A stretch of DNA of 64,000 nt, taken from positions 3,162,001-3,226,000 of the forward strand of contig NZ_CP120836.1 of the NCBI RefSeq assembly GCF_049200465.1. The letters run 5' to 3'. The DNA comes from Leptothermofonsia sp049200465 (GTDB lineage Bacteria; Cyanobacteriota; Cyanobacteriia; Leptolyngbyales; Leptolyngbyaceae). Positions 1-8,506 of the stretch are shown here, in pieces (the first letter of the stretch is position 1; each line of letters opens with the position of its first letter). The notes below the pieces were generated by a model that was not told the DNA's origin, made no database searches, and was given only the letters and a program-made list of their open reading frames with translations. A program made the position numbers and the translations under genes.

Positions 1-81
1 GGGCTTTATGGCAGCACGCCCTTTTCTAACCTGCTACAGTGAAGCCAGTTTCTGTGATTGTGATGTTTGCGGAGTAATCGG

Positions 82-1260
82 GTGAGTTGTAATTGGTGGA
101 GTCATAGATTTTCAAATTGGCTACTGGTTCTGGTTCTTTCGCTGACAGGTCTACTGACCGCGTGTGATCTGCCCCAGGTTAGTGCCGAGGATCGCCTATT
201 CCTGAACCTGTCACTGGATTTTCTGGATGAGTATCAGTTGCCAAAAACCAGGTTTGAGGAAACGCCTGTAGGTGGATTGTCTGCAATTACCTATGACAGG
301 AGGCGCGATCGCTTCTACGTTCTCTCAGATGACCGCAGCGATTTTGCTCCCGCTCGCTTCTACACCTTCAAACTAAACCTCGATCCGACCTCTTCTCCTT
401 CCCCCCAGATTAAGGGGATTGAAATTGAACAGGTGACATTCATCACGGGCGAAGATGGTCAACCCTATCCCAAAGGTTCCGTTGACCCAGAGGGAATTGC
501 CCTGTCTCCCGCGGGAACGGTTTTTATCTCCAGTGAGGGGGTTACCCGTGACCGCATTCCCCCTTTTGTGCGTGAATTTGATCTGAGGACTGGGCAAATG
601 AAGCGTAGCCTGCCCATTCCTGATCGCTACATCCCAGCTTTTGAAGGCAACCAGCAGATCCAGGGAGTGCGAGATAACCTGGGTTTTGAGTCCCTCACCC
701 CCAGCCCTGGCGGATATGGCAATACGGTACTTGAACCGTTTCGCCTGTTTACAGCTACGGAATCAGCACTCGTTGCAGACAATGATTTCGGTGCTTCCGA
801 ACAGGGAGCCACTAAGAACCGGATGCTCCATTACATCGTTGAAGATGGGAGAACCCTGTTGGTTTCAGAACATCTTTACAAAATGGAGCCACCTCCCGAA
901 GGGACGCAATATCACGGACTAACCGAGTTACTGGCGATCGACCAAGGTGGGCATTTCCTCAGCCTGGAACGTTCTTTTGGGTTAAATGGCTTCACAGTCA
1001 AAATGTTTCAATTGGCAACGGGTGGAGCGACCGATACGGCAGCGATTGCCAGCCTGAAAGGAACTCCAAAAGGTGTTCAACCCATCCACAAAAAATTGGT
1101 TCTTGACCTGACCCAACTGGGAATTCAGCTGGACAACCTGGAAGGGATGACCTTGGGGCCACGACTGCCTGATGGTAGTCAGAGTCTGGTGTTGATTAGC
1201 GACGACAACTTCAGTCCACAGCAAGTCACGCAGCTTTTGCTATTTCGCCTGAAGGGATGA
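82..1260 (+). CDS. Esterase-like/phytase-like lipoprotein
   Basis: Predicted secreted lipoprotein of the phytase-like (esterase-like activity of phytase, PF13449) family. The N-terminus has a hydrophobic stretch ending in a lipobox, LTAC, so the mature protein would be anchored through Cys. The body carries the family's repeated blocks: DPEGIALSPAGTVFISSEG near residue 140, GFESLTPSP near 205, and NLEGMTLGPR near 355. The frame is also open from a TTG at 67. I prefer the GTG at 82 because GGAG lies at 71-74, seven bases upstream, whereas nothing like a binding site precedes the TTG. Substrate is unknown; members are often annotated as phosphatases or phytases without biochemistry. It appears to stand alone: a mobile repeat follows and the next gene is on the other strand. 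Confidence 0.8.
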   Translation: MSCNWWSHRFSNWLLVLVLSLTGLLTACDLPQVSAEDRLFLNLSLDFLDEYQLPKTRFEETPVGGLSAITYDRRRDRFYVLSDDRSDFAPARFYTFKLNLDPTSSPSPQIKGIEIEQVTFITGEDGQPYPKGSVDPEGIALSPAGTVFISSEGVTRDRIPPFVREFDLRTGQMKRSLPIPDRYIPAFEGNQQIQGVRDNLGFESLTPSPGGYGNTVLEPFRLFTATESALVADNDFGASEQGATKNRMLHYIVEDGRTLLVSEHLYKMEPPPEGTQYHGLTELLAIDQGGHFLSLERSFGLNGFTVKMFQLATGGATDTAAIASLKGTPKGVQPIHKKLVLDLTQLGIQLDNLEGMTLGPRLPDGSQSLVLISDDNFSPQQVTQLLLFRLKG

Positions 1261-1453
1261 AGAGATGACCAACGGTGAAGTTGTTCGGCGGCAGACAAAC
1301 TCGAACTCTCGCCGATAACCTCTGTAACTATCCGAACCAACACAGTATTGGGCTGCTGGCTAATGCGCTACTTAGCTCTCGGACGCAACTCAAAGGCAAG
1401 GTCAGCGCGATAGAAACACACATCAAATAAGCACTACCTTCTTGCCTTGCCGT

Positions 1454-1584
1454 TATAGCTGTCGCCAGGTTGCTTAGTTAGGACCTTATTTTAAAGGTAG
1501 GTGAGGGCGCAGCCCCCAGCTAGGGGTGGAATCCCTGCACCTCGTCCTGAACGGCGTTGCTGAATTTGGTGGCCATCGTTATAC
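1454..1584. repeat. MITE-like palindromic element, family A1 (copy 1)
   Basis: Copy of a roughly 110-130 bp element whose left end reads TATAGCTGTCGCCAGGTTGC and whose right end reads TGGTGGCCATCGTTAT, an imperfect inverted match. The core holds the palindromic pair seen in the other copies (GGGGTGGAATCCC and a GGGGGCTGCGCCC-like block). In this copy the right part is mixed with CGGCGTTGCTGAATTTG, which also occurs at about 27,942. No gene is visible in the rest of 1,261-1,592. Confidence 0.7.
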
Positions 1585-1592
1585 TTCCAGGC

Positions 1593-2399
1593 TTATATCC
1601 AGGAAGAGAGCGATCGCCGTTTACGAATATCCATCAGATCTGCCAGGCTGGGATCTCCCCAATCGAGGGGGTGGCTCTCCTCCGATGGAACTACTGTAAC
1701 TGGAACAGGAGCCACGTTTTTTTGAGGAACTGATTCAGGAACAGATGGTTTCTGGGGAGCGTATTTAGGAGCCGAATGCCCAGAAGCTAATTTGGCCTTA
1801 CTTTTGATTGCTGGAGGTAGCTTGAATGAGGTAGATGTGGACGTAGAGGGGGGTGGCGGGGGGTAAGACGAATAAGTGCCTGATAGAGGAAACTCACCTT
1901 CTGAGAAAGATTTTAGACGCCTGCCCTGAGGAGCACGTGGGCGATTTGACGGCCCTGGACGTCGCACTTTACTGGAGTATTGCACCGGACGTTTCGGTCT
2001 GGATAACCTGTGGTGGGGACGCTCAACCTGTGCCAGACGTTTTGAAACCAGAATAGAACCTGCCGTACAGGTGATGGCGATCGCCCCAAATAACCAGAAC
2101 GGCACACTCCGCCCCTGCCGCCCAGCAGTTTGAATTTCTTCTGAACCCGGACTAGAGCCAAAGGAAGCACTGGAAGTGCGACGAGCCGGTAACCCAGGAC
2201 TCAGCAGGCCACCCATCGCGATCGCAGCTACCAACAGCACTGCTACCCATGTCCCACCCCAAAACAGCAAAGGATGGGACTCTACCAGCTGATACACATA
2301 TTCCATGTTCAGCTTCTTCGCCCCTTGCAAGCTAGCTTCACGATCAGAGATAGACGGCACAGGCGGTGTTTCTTCGTGCGATTGTGGATGGTTCTCCAT
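1593..2399 (-). CDS. Hypothetical proline-rich protein with two membrane segments
   Basis: Not recognised. A 268-residue protein with two predicted transmembrane segments, about residues 43-68 (LLFWGGTWVAVLLVAAIAMG) and about 100-118 (FWLFGAIAITCTAGSILV). A long basic, Pro/Ser-rich tail follows with runs such as YPPPPPSTSTST. It probably sits in the inner or thylakoid membrane with a disordered tail; the tail's composition suggests a scaffold or spacer rather than an enzyme. It ends in WGDPSLADLMDIRKRRSLSSW, which may be a small folded or binding motif. It is transcribed away from the next gene and shows no operon partner. Function cannot be assigned. Confidence 0.6.
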   Translation of the reverse strand: MENHPQSHEETPPVPSISDREASLQGAKKLNMEYVYQLVESHPLLFWGGTWVAVLLVAAIAMGGLLSPGLPARRTSSASFGSSPGSEEIQTAGRQGRSVPFWLFGAIAITCTAGSILVSKRLAQVERPHHRLSRPKRPVQYSSKVRRPGPSNRPRAPQGRRLKSFSEGEFPLSGTYSSYPPPPPSTSTSTSFKLPPAIKSKAKLASGHSAPKYAPQKPSVPESVPQKNVAPVPVTVVPSEESHPLDWGDPSLADLMDIRKRRSLSSWI

Positions 2400-2550
2400 A
2401 AAACCCCTCAGGCGGATGAACCGTTACACCGATTTTACTCATGTCAAGCAAAATGAAGTACTTACCTGCAAGGAAATTAATGAAATGGGGACACGAATCA
2501 CTCCATGTCCCTACAATTTCTGTGTTCTACAAACCCATACAGTGTCGCCA

Positions 2551-2612
2551 TACAGCGTCTTTCTTGAAATTTGAATAGGGTGAAGGGGTGGAACCCTTCA
2601 CCCCCAACAAAA
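2551..2612. repeat. Palindromic element, family C (partial copy)
   Basis: Contains TTGAAATTTGAATAGGGTG followed by the GGGGTGGAACCCTTC core. It matches the left arm of the fuller copy at 27,688-27,791 and the truncated copy at 18,710-18,751. Confidence 0.5.
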
Positions 2613-2628
2613 CTTTCGTTTTGCCGTA

Positions 2629-2970
2629 CTAGTCCATTTTGATGGCATTTACGTCAACTATATCCGGGTTCGAGGTGGCACTCGCATTCGCCGAATAAAT
2701 CCCCTGATCTGGAGTATTTCCCTTACCAGCCTTCAGGCGTTCAAGCAAAAACTGTGACAGCTCTGCTACCAACAGCGAAGCGATGATACCATCGTCAATC
2801 CATCCGATAATGGGTAAAAAATCAGGGGCAATATCAATCGGACTCAGCAAGTAAACCAGCGTACCTGCAATAATCCACCAGCGATACTTAGGATTGCGAA
2901 TGACGCTACGATACCAGTTGTAGATTGATTCAACAAAATTCATTTTTTGGCCAGGTTCTGTAATGCTCAT
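2629..2970 (-). CDS. YkvA/DUF1232 family small membrane protein
   Basis: A 113-residue protein of the YkvA (DUF1232) family. The diagnostic block is LSPIDIAPDFLPIIGWIDD at about residues 42-61, flanked by hydrophobic segments; the family signature is an SPIDLIPDFIP-like loop between two helices. Such proteins are widespread in bacteria and plastid-bearing lineages, and their biochemical role is not established. The ATG at 2970 leads a short hydrophilic N-terminus (MSITEPGQK). A later ATG at residue 11 (MNFVESIYNWYR) is also possible, since the conserved domain starts there. Neighbours do not inform function. Confidence 0.8.
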   Translation of the reverse strand: MSITEPGQKMNFVESIYNWYRSVIRNPKYRWWIIAGTLVYLLSPIDIAPDFLPIIGWIDDGIIASLLVAELSQFLLERLKAGKGNTPDQGIYSANASATSNPDIVDVNAIKMD

Positions 2971-3170
2971 CGTTTAGCCCTCTATTTACTTTCATAGTTG
3001 CAAGTTACTTAATAGACCTCCAGTGTGGATATCCTGTCCGTAGTGGGGGAGTAAACTGTACCATCAGGAATCAGGAATGGGAGGCGCAATTAGAACTGAA
3101 ATTCTGTTCATCTGATTGAAAGAGAGTCTGAGTCTCTAAAATTGAAATGCTCAGATTTTGGTACGAAACA

Positions 3171-3280
3171 TAGCCATAGTCATCAGACTTAGGATGGGGC
3201 GCAGGAGTGGAACTCCTTGGTTAGGGGCGGAAGCCCCTCCTTAAACCCAGTGTTCTAAGTAACCTGGCAACAGCTATAGT
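3171..3280. repeat. MITE-like palindromic element, family A1 (copy 2)
   Basis: Begins TAGCCATAGTCATCAGACTT and ends AACCTGGCAACAGCTATAG, so it lies inverted relative to copy 1. The core is GGAGTGGAACTCC plus GGGGCGGAAGCCCC. The rest of the gene-free stretch 2,971-3,419 is AT-rich and holds no recognisable gene; it should contain the promoter of the ExbB/ExbD pair. Confidence 0.7.
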
Positions 3281-3419
3281 CAACCTTTGACTCTCAATAT
3301 TGGGCTTAAAACGCCTTCTCCTGCTAACGTTTAAGTTTGAAACTTTTACCTCTATCTGGAGTCTAGAGTTCAAAGTTTGGGTTCATCGAACCAGAGGTAT
3401 ATGGAGGAATAGGTAGATT

Positions 3420-4112
3420 GTGAACGTTGGAGAACTTTTTCAGAAGGGTGGGGTAACAATGTTTCCCCTGCTGCTTCTCTCAATCCTGGCTCTGAGCGTC
3501 ATCATTGAACGGCTGTGGTTCTGGTCGAGTGTATTGACGAAGGAGCGTGAAACTGTCAATCGTGTGCTGGATGCGGCGCGGCGAGATTGGGTTTTAGCTA
3601 CTGAACTCGCCAGACAAGCCTACGACCAGCCGATTGGACGTTTCCTCTATAGTCCCTTGCAGCTTAAGAATGCTGATCCAGAGATGTTCCGACTGGCCCT
3701 GGAAGCAACCGCAGAGGATGAACTGGCATCTATGCGCCGGGGAGACAAAATTTTGGAAGCAGTGATTGCTTTATCGCCTTTGCTGGGTCTACTGGGAACA
3801 GTCATTGGATTGATTATTTCCCTGCGATCGATTCGGATTGGTGACATTGGTACGGCTTCGACCGCAGGCGTCACCGCTGGGATTGGTGAAGCGCTAATCA
3901 GTACGGCGAGTGGGCTGATTGTGGCAATTTTTAGTCTGGCGTTCTACCGTCTGTTTCAAGGGTTTCTTTTTTTTCAAGCAAAGGTTTTTCGGAAAGCTGG
4001 AAACGAGTTGGAACTTCTCTATCGTCAGCACTGGGCTCACGAAAATGGGGGTGATTCCCTCAAGAAGCCGGGGGAAGTGATTGCTTCCACACCAGAAGGA
4101 ACCAGCCCCTGA
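3420..4112 (+). CDS. exbB: MotA/TolQ/ExbB proton channel family protein
   Basis: ExbB/TolQ-type subunit of a proton-driven energy-transducing complex in the cytoplasmic membrane, feeding TonB-dependent outer-membrane import or a Tol-like function. The family has three membrane helices, and all three are visible: residues about 10-34, about 115-140 (IALSPLLGLLGTVIGLIISL), and about 152-180 (GIGEALISTASGLIVAIFSL). The PLLGLLGTV and TAxGL blocks are the family signature. The 230-residue length is normal. It starts at GTG with GGAGGA about 12 bases upstream. It is followed 71 bp later by an ExbD gene, so the two probably form one operon. No tonB is adjacent. Confidence 0.9.
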   Translation: MNVGELFQKGGVTMFPLLLLSILALSVIIERLWFWSSVLTKERETVNRVLDAARRDWVLATELARQAYDQPIGRFLYSPLQLKNADPEMFRLALEATAEDELASMRRGDKILEAVIALSPLLGLLGTVIGLIISLRSIRIGDIGTASTAGVTAGIGEALISTASGLIVAIFSLAFYRLFQGFLFFQAKVFRKAGNELELLYRQHWAHENGGDSLKKPGEVIASTPEGTSP

Positions 4113-4183
4113 CAACTGAATCGCCGATCGGCCAGTCCAGGCTCCCCAATAATTCATAATCGCTACCTAACAAAATTGGCACG

Positions 4184-4783
4184 ATGAAAGTTAACGTCGA
4201 TTCCCCCACCGATGAAGTTCAGATTCAGCTAATTCCGCTAATTGATGTAATCTTCTGTATTCTGACGTTCTTTATCTTGGCAGCATTGCAGTTAACTCGC
4301 CAGCAGGCAATCAATATTGATTTGCCTAAGGCAAGTACAGGGGTAACTCAGATGCGTGACATGCTGATTGTGACCATCAATGCCACCGGGCAAACGTTTA
4401 TTGATCGCCAGTTTGTCGATCGCAATCAGCTTTATCAGGCATTGCAATCCTACCGGGAAAAGAACCCGGATGGCTTGCTGGTGTTGTACGCCTCACAAAC
4501 TGCGTTTTATAACGATGTGGTGCAAGTCTTAGACCTGATGCGGCAAGTGGGGGGCGATCGCGTTGCCCTGGCAACCCTACCCACAACCTCCCCCACGCCC
4601 TCTCCGGGTAACAACCTTCCCCCCACTATCAGCCCAACAATTACTCCATACAATCCCTTTGGCTCCCCTAGTCCCCTACCAACTTTCAATCCAGCGCAAC
4701 CCTATCAACTGCCTCCCACAAGTGGACAAACTCCTGGCAGCGGCAGCCCAGATGCTACACCGGCTCCCAAAACTTTGCCATAA
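4184..4783 (+). CDS. exbD: ExbD/TolR family biopolymer transport protein
   Basis: Partner of the preceding ExbB-like channel. It has a short cytoplasmic N-terminus, a single membrane helix at about residues 17-38 (IPLIDVIFCILTFFILAALQ) with the functionally critical Asp in PLIDVIF, then a periplasmic domain to about residue 130 (DVVQVLDLMRQVGGDRVALA). The helix Asp is the proton-carrying residue in this family. Unusually, the last 65 residues are almost entirely Pro, Thr, Ser, Gly and Asn, which suggests a flexible periplasmic tail of unknown role. In the same orientation as exbB and 71 bp behind it. Confidence 0.9.
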   Translation: MKVNVDSPTDEVQIQLIPLIDVIFCILTFFILAALQLTRQQAINIDLPKASTGVTQMRDMLIVTINATGQTFIDRQFVDRNQLYQALQSYREKNPDGLLVLYASQTAFYNDVVQVLDLMRQVGGDRVALATLPTTSPTPSPGNNLPPTISPTITPYNPFGSPSPLPTFNPAQPYQLPPTSGQTPGSGSPDATPAPKTLP

Positions 4784-4877
4784 AGAAGGTAGATTTAGTG
4801 GGTAGTTGTCGGTGTTGTTAGTGATGGGAGAGGGGTAAGAGGGTGGATGGGTAGATGAGTGATAGGGTGCTCTGCGG

Positions 4878-5588
4878 CTATGAAACCTTAGCCAATTCAG
4901 GGGTTGGGCGTTTGCTGTTACGGATTCCTTCAATCTCCGCGGCGTAGTCCTTAGCTTTGAACACAGCCGACCCGGCCACGATCGCGTTTGCCCCTACTTC
5001 CAGTACTTTCCAGGTGTTGTTTGCTTTCAGGCCGCCATCGACTTCAATCCAGGGGTCCAGTCCTCGTTCGTCGCACATCTGACGCAACTGGCGAATTTTG
5101 GGTACAGCGGATTCAATAAAACTCTGCCCTCCAAAGCCAGGGTTGACACTCATAATCAGGACAATGTCACACAGTTCCAGGACATACTCGATCAGATCCA
5201 GCGGACTGCCGGGGTTGAGAACAGCACCCGCCTTCTTACCCAGTTCCTTGATTTGCCCCAATACGCGGTGTATGTGAATTGTGGAACTGGATTCGGCATG
5301 AACCAGAATGTGGTCAGCCCCGGCTTTGGCAAAATCGGCAACGTATTTCTCTGGCTCCACAATCATCAGGTGAACATCTAGAGGCTTTTGAGTAACCGGG
5401 CGTAGCGCTTCTACAATCAGAGGACCAATGGTGATGTTGGGGACAAACCGACCATCCATGACATCAACGTGAATCCAATCTGCCCCAGCGGCATCAACTG
5501 CACGAACTTCATCTCCCAGGCGACTAAAATCGGCTGATAGAATAGACGGAGCAACAACAACGGGTTTTCTGGATGGCATCTGGTTCAT
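4878..5588 (-). CDS. rpe: Ribulose-phosphate 3-epimerase
   Basis: Interconverts D-ribulose 5-phosphate and D-xylulose 5-phosphate in the Calvin-Benson and pentose phosphate pathways; a cytosolic TIM-barrel metalloenzyme. Signature blocks include APSILSADFSRLGDEV at the N-terminus, the metal/catalytic stretch WIHVDVMDGRFVPNI, HLMIVEP, the phosphate-binding VNPGFGGQSF, and EVDGGLKANN with AGSAVFKA near the C-terminus. Catalytic Asp residues (VDVMDG and EVDGG) are present. The 236-residue length is typical. Translation may begin at 5588 or at the second ATG (5579), as both precede the conserved start of the fold. Downstream of its stop lies a short GT-rich repeat stretch and then the convergent exbD. 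Confidence 0.96.
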   Translation of the reverse strand: MNQMPSRKPVVVAPSILSADFSRLGDEVRAVDAAGADWIHVDVMDGRFVPNITIGPLIVEALRPVTQKPLDVHLMIVEPEKYVADFAKAGADHILVHAESSSTIHIHRVLGQIKELGKKAGAVLNPGSPLDLIEYVLELCDIVLIMSVNPGFGGQSFIESAVPKIRQLRQMCDERGLDPWIEVDGGLKANNTWKVLEVGANAIVAGSAVFKAKDYAAEIEGIRNSKRPTPELAKVS

Positions 5589-5722
5589 AGCGGGCTGTGT
5601 CTCCTAACGGCGCTTTGATGGTAATTATTTTAACAAAATGTGATGAAAGTCCCTGAGTCTTCTCAGGTTTTGATCCCTGCCCTCTGCACCCGTTGGTATA
5701 AACCCTTTATGGAGAGGCATTT

Positions 5723-7426
5723 GTGGCGCGGCAGCAAATTCTTGGCAGGTTGATATGGGTAACAGGAGTTTTAGCAACCATTTGGGTTGGAAAAGCTCTG
5801 GCAGAAGGTGATCCATTCCGCTCAAGCTCAATTGGTGAAGCGGGGATCGATGCTATCCGGTTACACAATTCTCCCTATAACTTAACGGGACGAAAGATTG
5901 CGATCGGGCAGGTAGAGATTGGTCGTCCTGGTCAGTTTGGGATTGATAAAGCTGTTGCTCAAAATCGGGTGATGTCGTTGCACCGGGTGTTTTACCGCAA
6001 TGCTCCAGCGCGAATTAACACAAACGTGGACGGGCACGCTCAAAATGTTGCCAGCATTATGATTAGTTCAGCAAAGGCTATGCGAGGTGTTGCACCAGGA
6101 GCAAGGTTATACTCCTCAGCAGCGGGAACGCCTAAACGCTATGGACAACCAGAGGAGTGTCTGTCAGCTCAACATATTGCGATGCAGAACGGGGGCGATG
6201 TGCGAGCCATCAACTTTAGCTTTGGGGAGGCGCTGCGGCAAGATCCCCGCCCCAAACCGCTTCTGGATGGTAATGCCCTTCTGACCCAGTGTGTAGATTG
6301 GTCTGCCAGAGTCCATAACGTCTTGTATGTAGTGGCAGGCAATCAGGGGAAAGGCGGTATCTCCATTCCAACGGACAATTACAACGGTATCAATGTGGCG
6401 TTTACCAATCGTCTGGAAGGAGTTTTTAGAAAGGTTGATTTTGCCAATCTGGGTGATCCTACTGGGGTAGGCGCAATGATTGAAGGGGTGGAAAGTAATG
6501 TGGGCCCCCGGCGGGCAATTGGGCTAGTGGCGCCAGGGAATGAAATTACCATGGTTTCGTTGAATGGAAATTTGACCACTTCTAGCGGCACCAGTTTTGC
6601 GGCTCCTCATGTGACGGCGACTGCTGCCTTACTTCAGGAATATGGCGATCGCCAGCTCCGTTCAAGCTGCAAAAAACCTTCTGGCTGCACCCTTCCCTGG
6701 AGCCTGGATGCCCGCCGCTATGAAGTGATGAAAGCGGTTCTGCTCAACTCAACGGATAAGATTAAGGACGATGGTAGGGGATTCCATCTTGGTATGAGCC
6801 GCACCATTCTGGATAAGAACAATCATACCTGGCTGGAGTCAGATGCCTTCAAAAATCCTCGCATTCCGCTCAATGTGCAAATGGGGACGGGGCAGTTAAA
6901 TGCATTTCGCGCCTATCAGCAGTTCAGCTCCGGACAGTGGAGTCCGAAGACACCTGTACCCGCGATCGGGTGGGATTATGGCACGGTGAATCTGGGACAG
7001 CCGGATAGGGGAGAAGGGGGAAAGGAGTCGGGCGAAGCGGAAAAAGGGCAGCAGAAAGCAAAACGCGAGAATAGTAGAGACTATGTGCTGGAAAAGCCTT
7101 TGCAGAAGGGAAGTTTTGTCTCCATTACGCTGGTCTGGGGTCGGCTGGTGGAATTAGTGGATAAGAATAAAAATGGTGAATTTGATATAGGCGAAAGCTT
7201 CCGCGATCGCGGACTGAACAATCTCGACCTCTACCTGATGCGGGCAGAAGACGAGGACGTGCGCAAAAGCGTCTGGTCATCCATTAGCGAAGTCGATAGC
7301 GTAGAGCACATCTTCCACCAGATTCCCGAAACGGAACGCTATAAGATTCGAGTTGTCTATCAGCAACGGGTAAATGAACCCAATCAGCCCTATGCCCTTG
7401 CCTGGTGGACCAGGCCTGCAAATTAA
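5723..7426 (+). CDS. S8 family subtilisin-like serine protease, catalytic Asp apparently replaced by Glu
   Basis: A 567-residue exported subtilase. The signal peptide spans roughly residues 1-27 (cleavage near ALAEG). The peptidase domain follows to about residue 410: the first catalytic block reads IAIGQVEIGRPG where subtilases normally have a V-x-Asp-T/S-G motif; the His block is VDGHAQNVASI; the oxyanion Asn block is VVAGNQG; and the Ser block is SSGTSFAAPHVTA. So Ser, His and Asn are kept while the first Asp position carries Glu. After the domain there is an acidic/basic linker (residues about 430-460) and a C-terminal beta-rich domain containing DKNKNGEFDIGESF, a calcium-loop-like motif. 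Start is GTG at 5723. Substrate unknown. It appears to be monocistronic. Confidence 0.85.
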   Translation: MARQQILGRLIWVTGVLATIWVGKALAEGDPFRSSSIGEAGIDAIRLHNSPYNLTGRKIAIGQVEIGRPGQFGIDKAVAQNRVMSLHRVFYRNAPARINTNVDGHAQNVASIMISSAKAMRGVAPGARLYSSAAGTPKRYGQPEECLSAQHIAMQNGGDVRAINFSFGEALRQDPRPKPLLDGNALLTQCVDWSARVHNVLYVVAGNQGKGGISIPTDNYNGINVAFTNRLEGVFRKVDFANLGDPTGVGAMIEGVESNVGPRRAIGLVAPGNEITMVSLNGNLTTSSGTSFAAPHVTATAALLQEYGDRQLRSSCKKPSGCTLPWSLDARRYEVMKAVLLNSTDKIKDDGRGFHLGMSRTILDKNNHTWLESDAFKNPRIPLNVQMGTGQLNAFRAYQQFSSGQWSPKTPVPAIGWDYGTVNLGQPDRGEGGKESGEAEKGQQKAKRENSRDYVLEKPLQKGSFVSITLVWGRLVELVDKNKNGEFDIGESFRDRGLNNLDLYLMRAEDEDVRKSVWSSISEVDSVEHIFHQIPETERYKIRVVYQQRVNEPNQPYALAWWTRPAN

Positions 7427-7433
7427 CGTTTCA

Positions 7434-7554
7434 TAGTAAGTAGCTGGGCGCAATTAAATTAAGGATAATTTCGGGGGTGGAGGGGGTGAAACTCCCTGCT
7501 TGGGGGCGCAGCCACCACTCCCCCCTTTACAATTAATTGTGGCTACCTACTTAG
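7434..7554. repeat. MITE-like element, family B (copy 1)
   Basis: About 120 bp bounded by AGTAAGTAGCTGGGCGCAAT and ATTGTGGCTACCTACTTA, imperfect terminal inverted repeats. The core is CCCCCACCTCC-like palindromic sequence, and an AATTAAATTAAGGATAATTT arm lies next to the left end. It closely matches the copy at 52,857-52,970. It ends 118 bp before the next gene, and a CCATCCAC-type octamer run follows at about 7,576-7,606. Confidence 0.75.
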
Positions 7555-7672
7555 GGACTCGCCGAGAAATAACATCCCACTTCCATCCACCCATCCACCC
7601 ATCCACCCCGTTCAACTTGGGATTTTATTTGTACGCTGATCCCTTATATCCTTCGACAATCTCTGCAAGCTT

Positions 7673-8506
7673 TTGGCAGAAAAGTACCCCGATCGCTTCG
7701 TAAACTGGCTTTTAAGGGAAACTCCTGCCTCGGTGAATGTGCTCAAAACTGAATTGAGCATCGAACCGATTCGCGCCGATTCCGTAACGCTGTTACAAAC
7801 CGATCAGCGGATTGTTCATCTGGAATTTCAAACCCGAATTGAGTCCAATCCCCCACTCCCCCTCAGAATGTTGGATTACTGGGTCAGGTTGTATCGGCTG
7901 TATCGCTTGCCTATTACCCAGATTGTCGTTCTTCTGTTACCACCGTCAGATTTAGCAGAAATTGAAACGACCTTCAGCGTTGAATCTACCCGCCATGAGT
8001 ACCAGGTGCTCAGGCTTTGGGAGCAAAATCCAGAGATTTTTCTCACTGATGCAGCATTACTACCGTTTGCCTCCCTGGCCGCAACCTCTGACCCTGTGCA
8101 ACTGCTTCAACAAGTAGCCCAAGTGGTGAGTGAGATAGAATCAAATCAGGAACGGCAGGAAGTCTCTGGCTACGCTCAACTACTGGCAGGTCTGAAATTT
8201 GACAGACAATTGATTCGACAAGTCTTTTTGGAGGGAGTTATGCGGGAGTCTGTTGTCTATCAAGAAATTTTTCAAGAAGGTAAGCAGGAAGGCAGACAGG
8301 AAGGCAGGCAGGGAGGCAAACAGGAAGGCAGACAGGAAGAAGGATTATCCCTGGTACTGCTGTTGTTAGAACGGCGTGTGGGACAATTGCCAGATGAGTT
8401 GCGCGATCGCATCTCCACTCTAGACTTACCCCAACTTGAATCACTGGCAGTCGCCTTACTCAACTTCTCTCAAGTATCAGATTTGGTGGATTGGTTGGAG
8501 CAGTGA
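7673..8506 (+). CDS. Rpn/PD-(D/E)XK-type putative transposase-nuclease with DUF4351 tail
   Basis: Belongs to the abundant cyanobacterial Rpn-like (recombination-promoting nuclease, putative transposase) group with a C-terminal DUF4351 segment. The nuclease-like block is VNVLKTELSIEPIRADSVTL followed by RIVHLEFQTRI and LRMLDYWVRLYR (residues about 15-75); the terminal block is LLLERRVGQLPDELRDRI (about residues 230-270). Between them sits a low-complexity stretch, about residues 205-220, built from Q-E-G-(K/R) units encoded by a 12-bp tandem repeat (about 8,275-8,340). The only available start is TTG at 7673. The in-frame codons just upstream read SLISFDNLCKLL, which looks like native N-terminal sequence, but a TGA at 7637 and no ATG precede it. 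The first few residues may therefore be lost. The last 47 bp overlap the convergent TIR-WD40 gene. Confidence 0.75.
   Translation: MAEKYPDRFVNWLLRETPASVNVLKTELSIEPIRADSVTLLQTDQRIVHLEFQTRIESNPPLPLRMLDYWVRLYRLYRLPITQIVVLLLPPSDLAEIETTFSVESTRHEYQVLRLWEQNPEIFLTDAALLPFASLAATSDPVQLLQQVAQVVSEIESNQERQEVSGYAQLLAGLKFDRQLIRQVFLEGVMRESVVYQEIFQEGKQEGRQEGRQGGKQEGRQEEGLSLVLLLLERRVGQLPDELRDRISTLDLPQLESLAVALLNFSQVSDLVDWLEQ

Noticed and set aside
7500..7703. Small plus-strand frame before the Rpn-like gene
   Set aside because: It runs through the family B element and the CCATCCAC repeat and has no family resemblance.
8238..8463. Cys/Pro/Leu-rich minus-strand frames
   Set aside because: They are the reverse reading of the 12-bp QEGR minisatellite.
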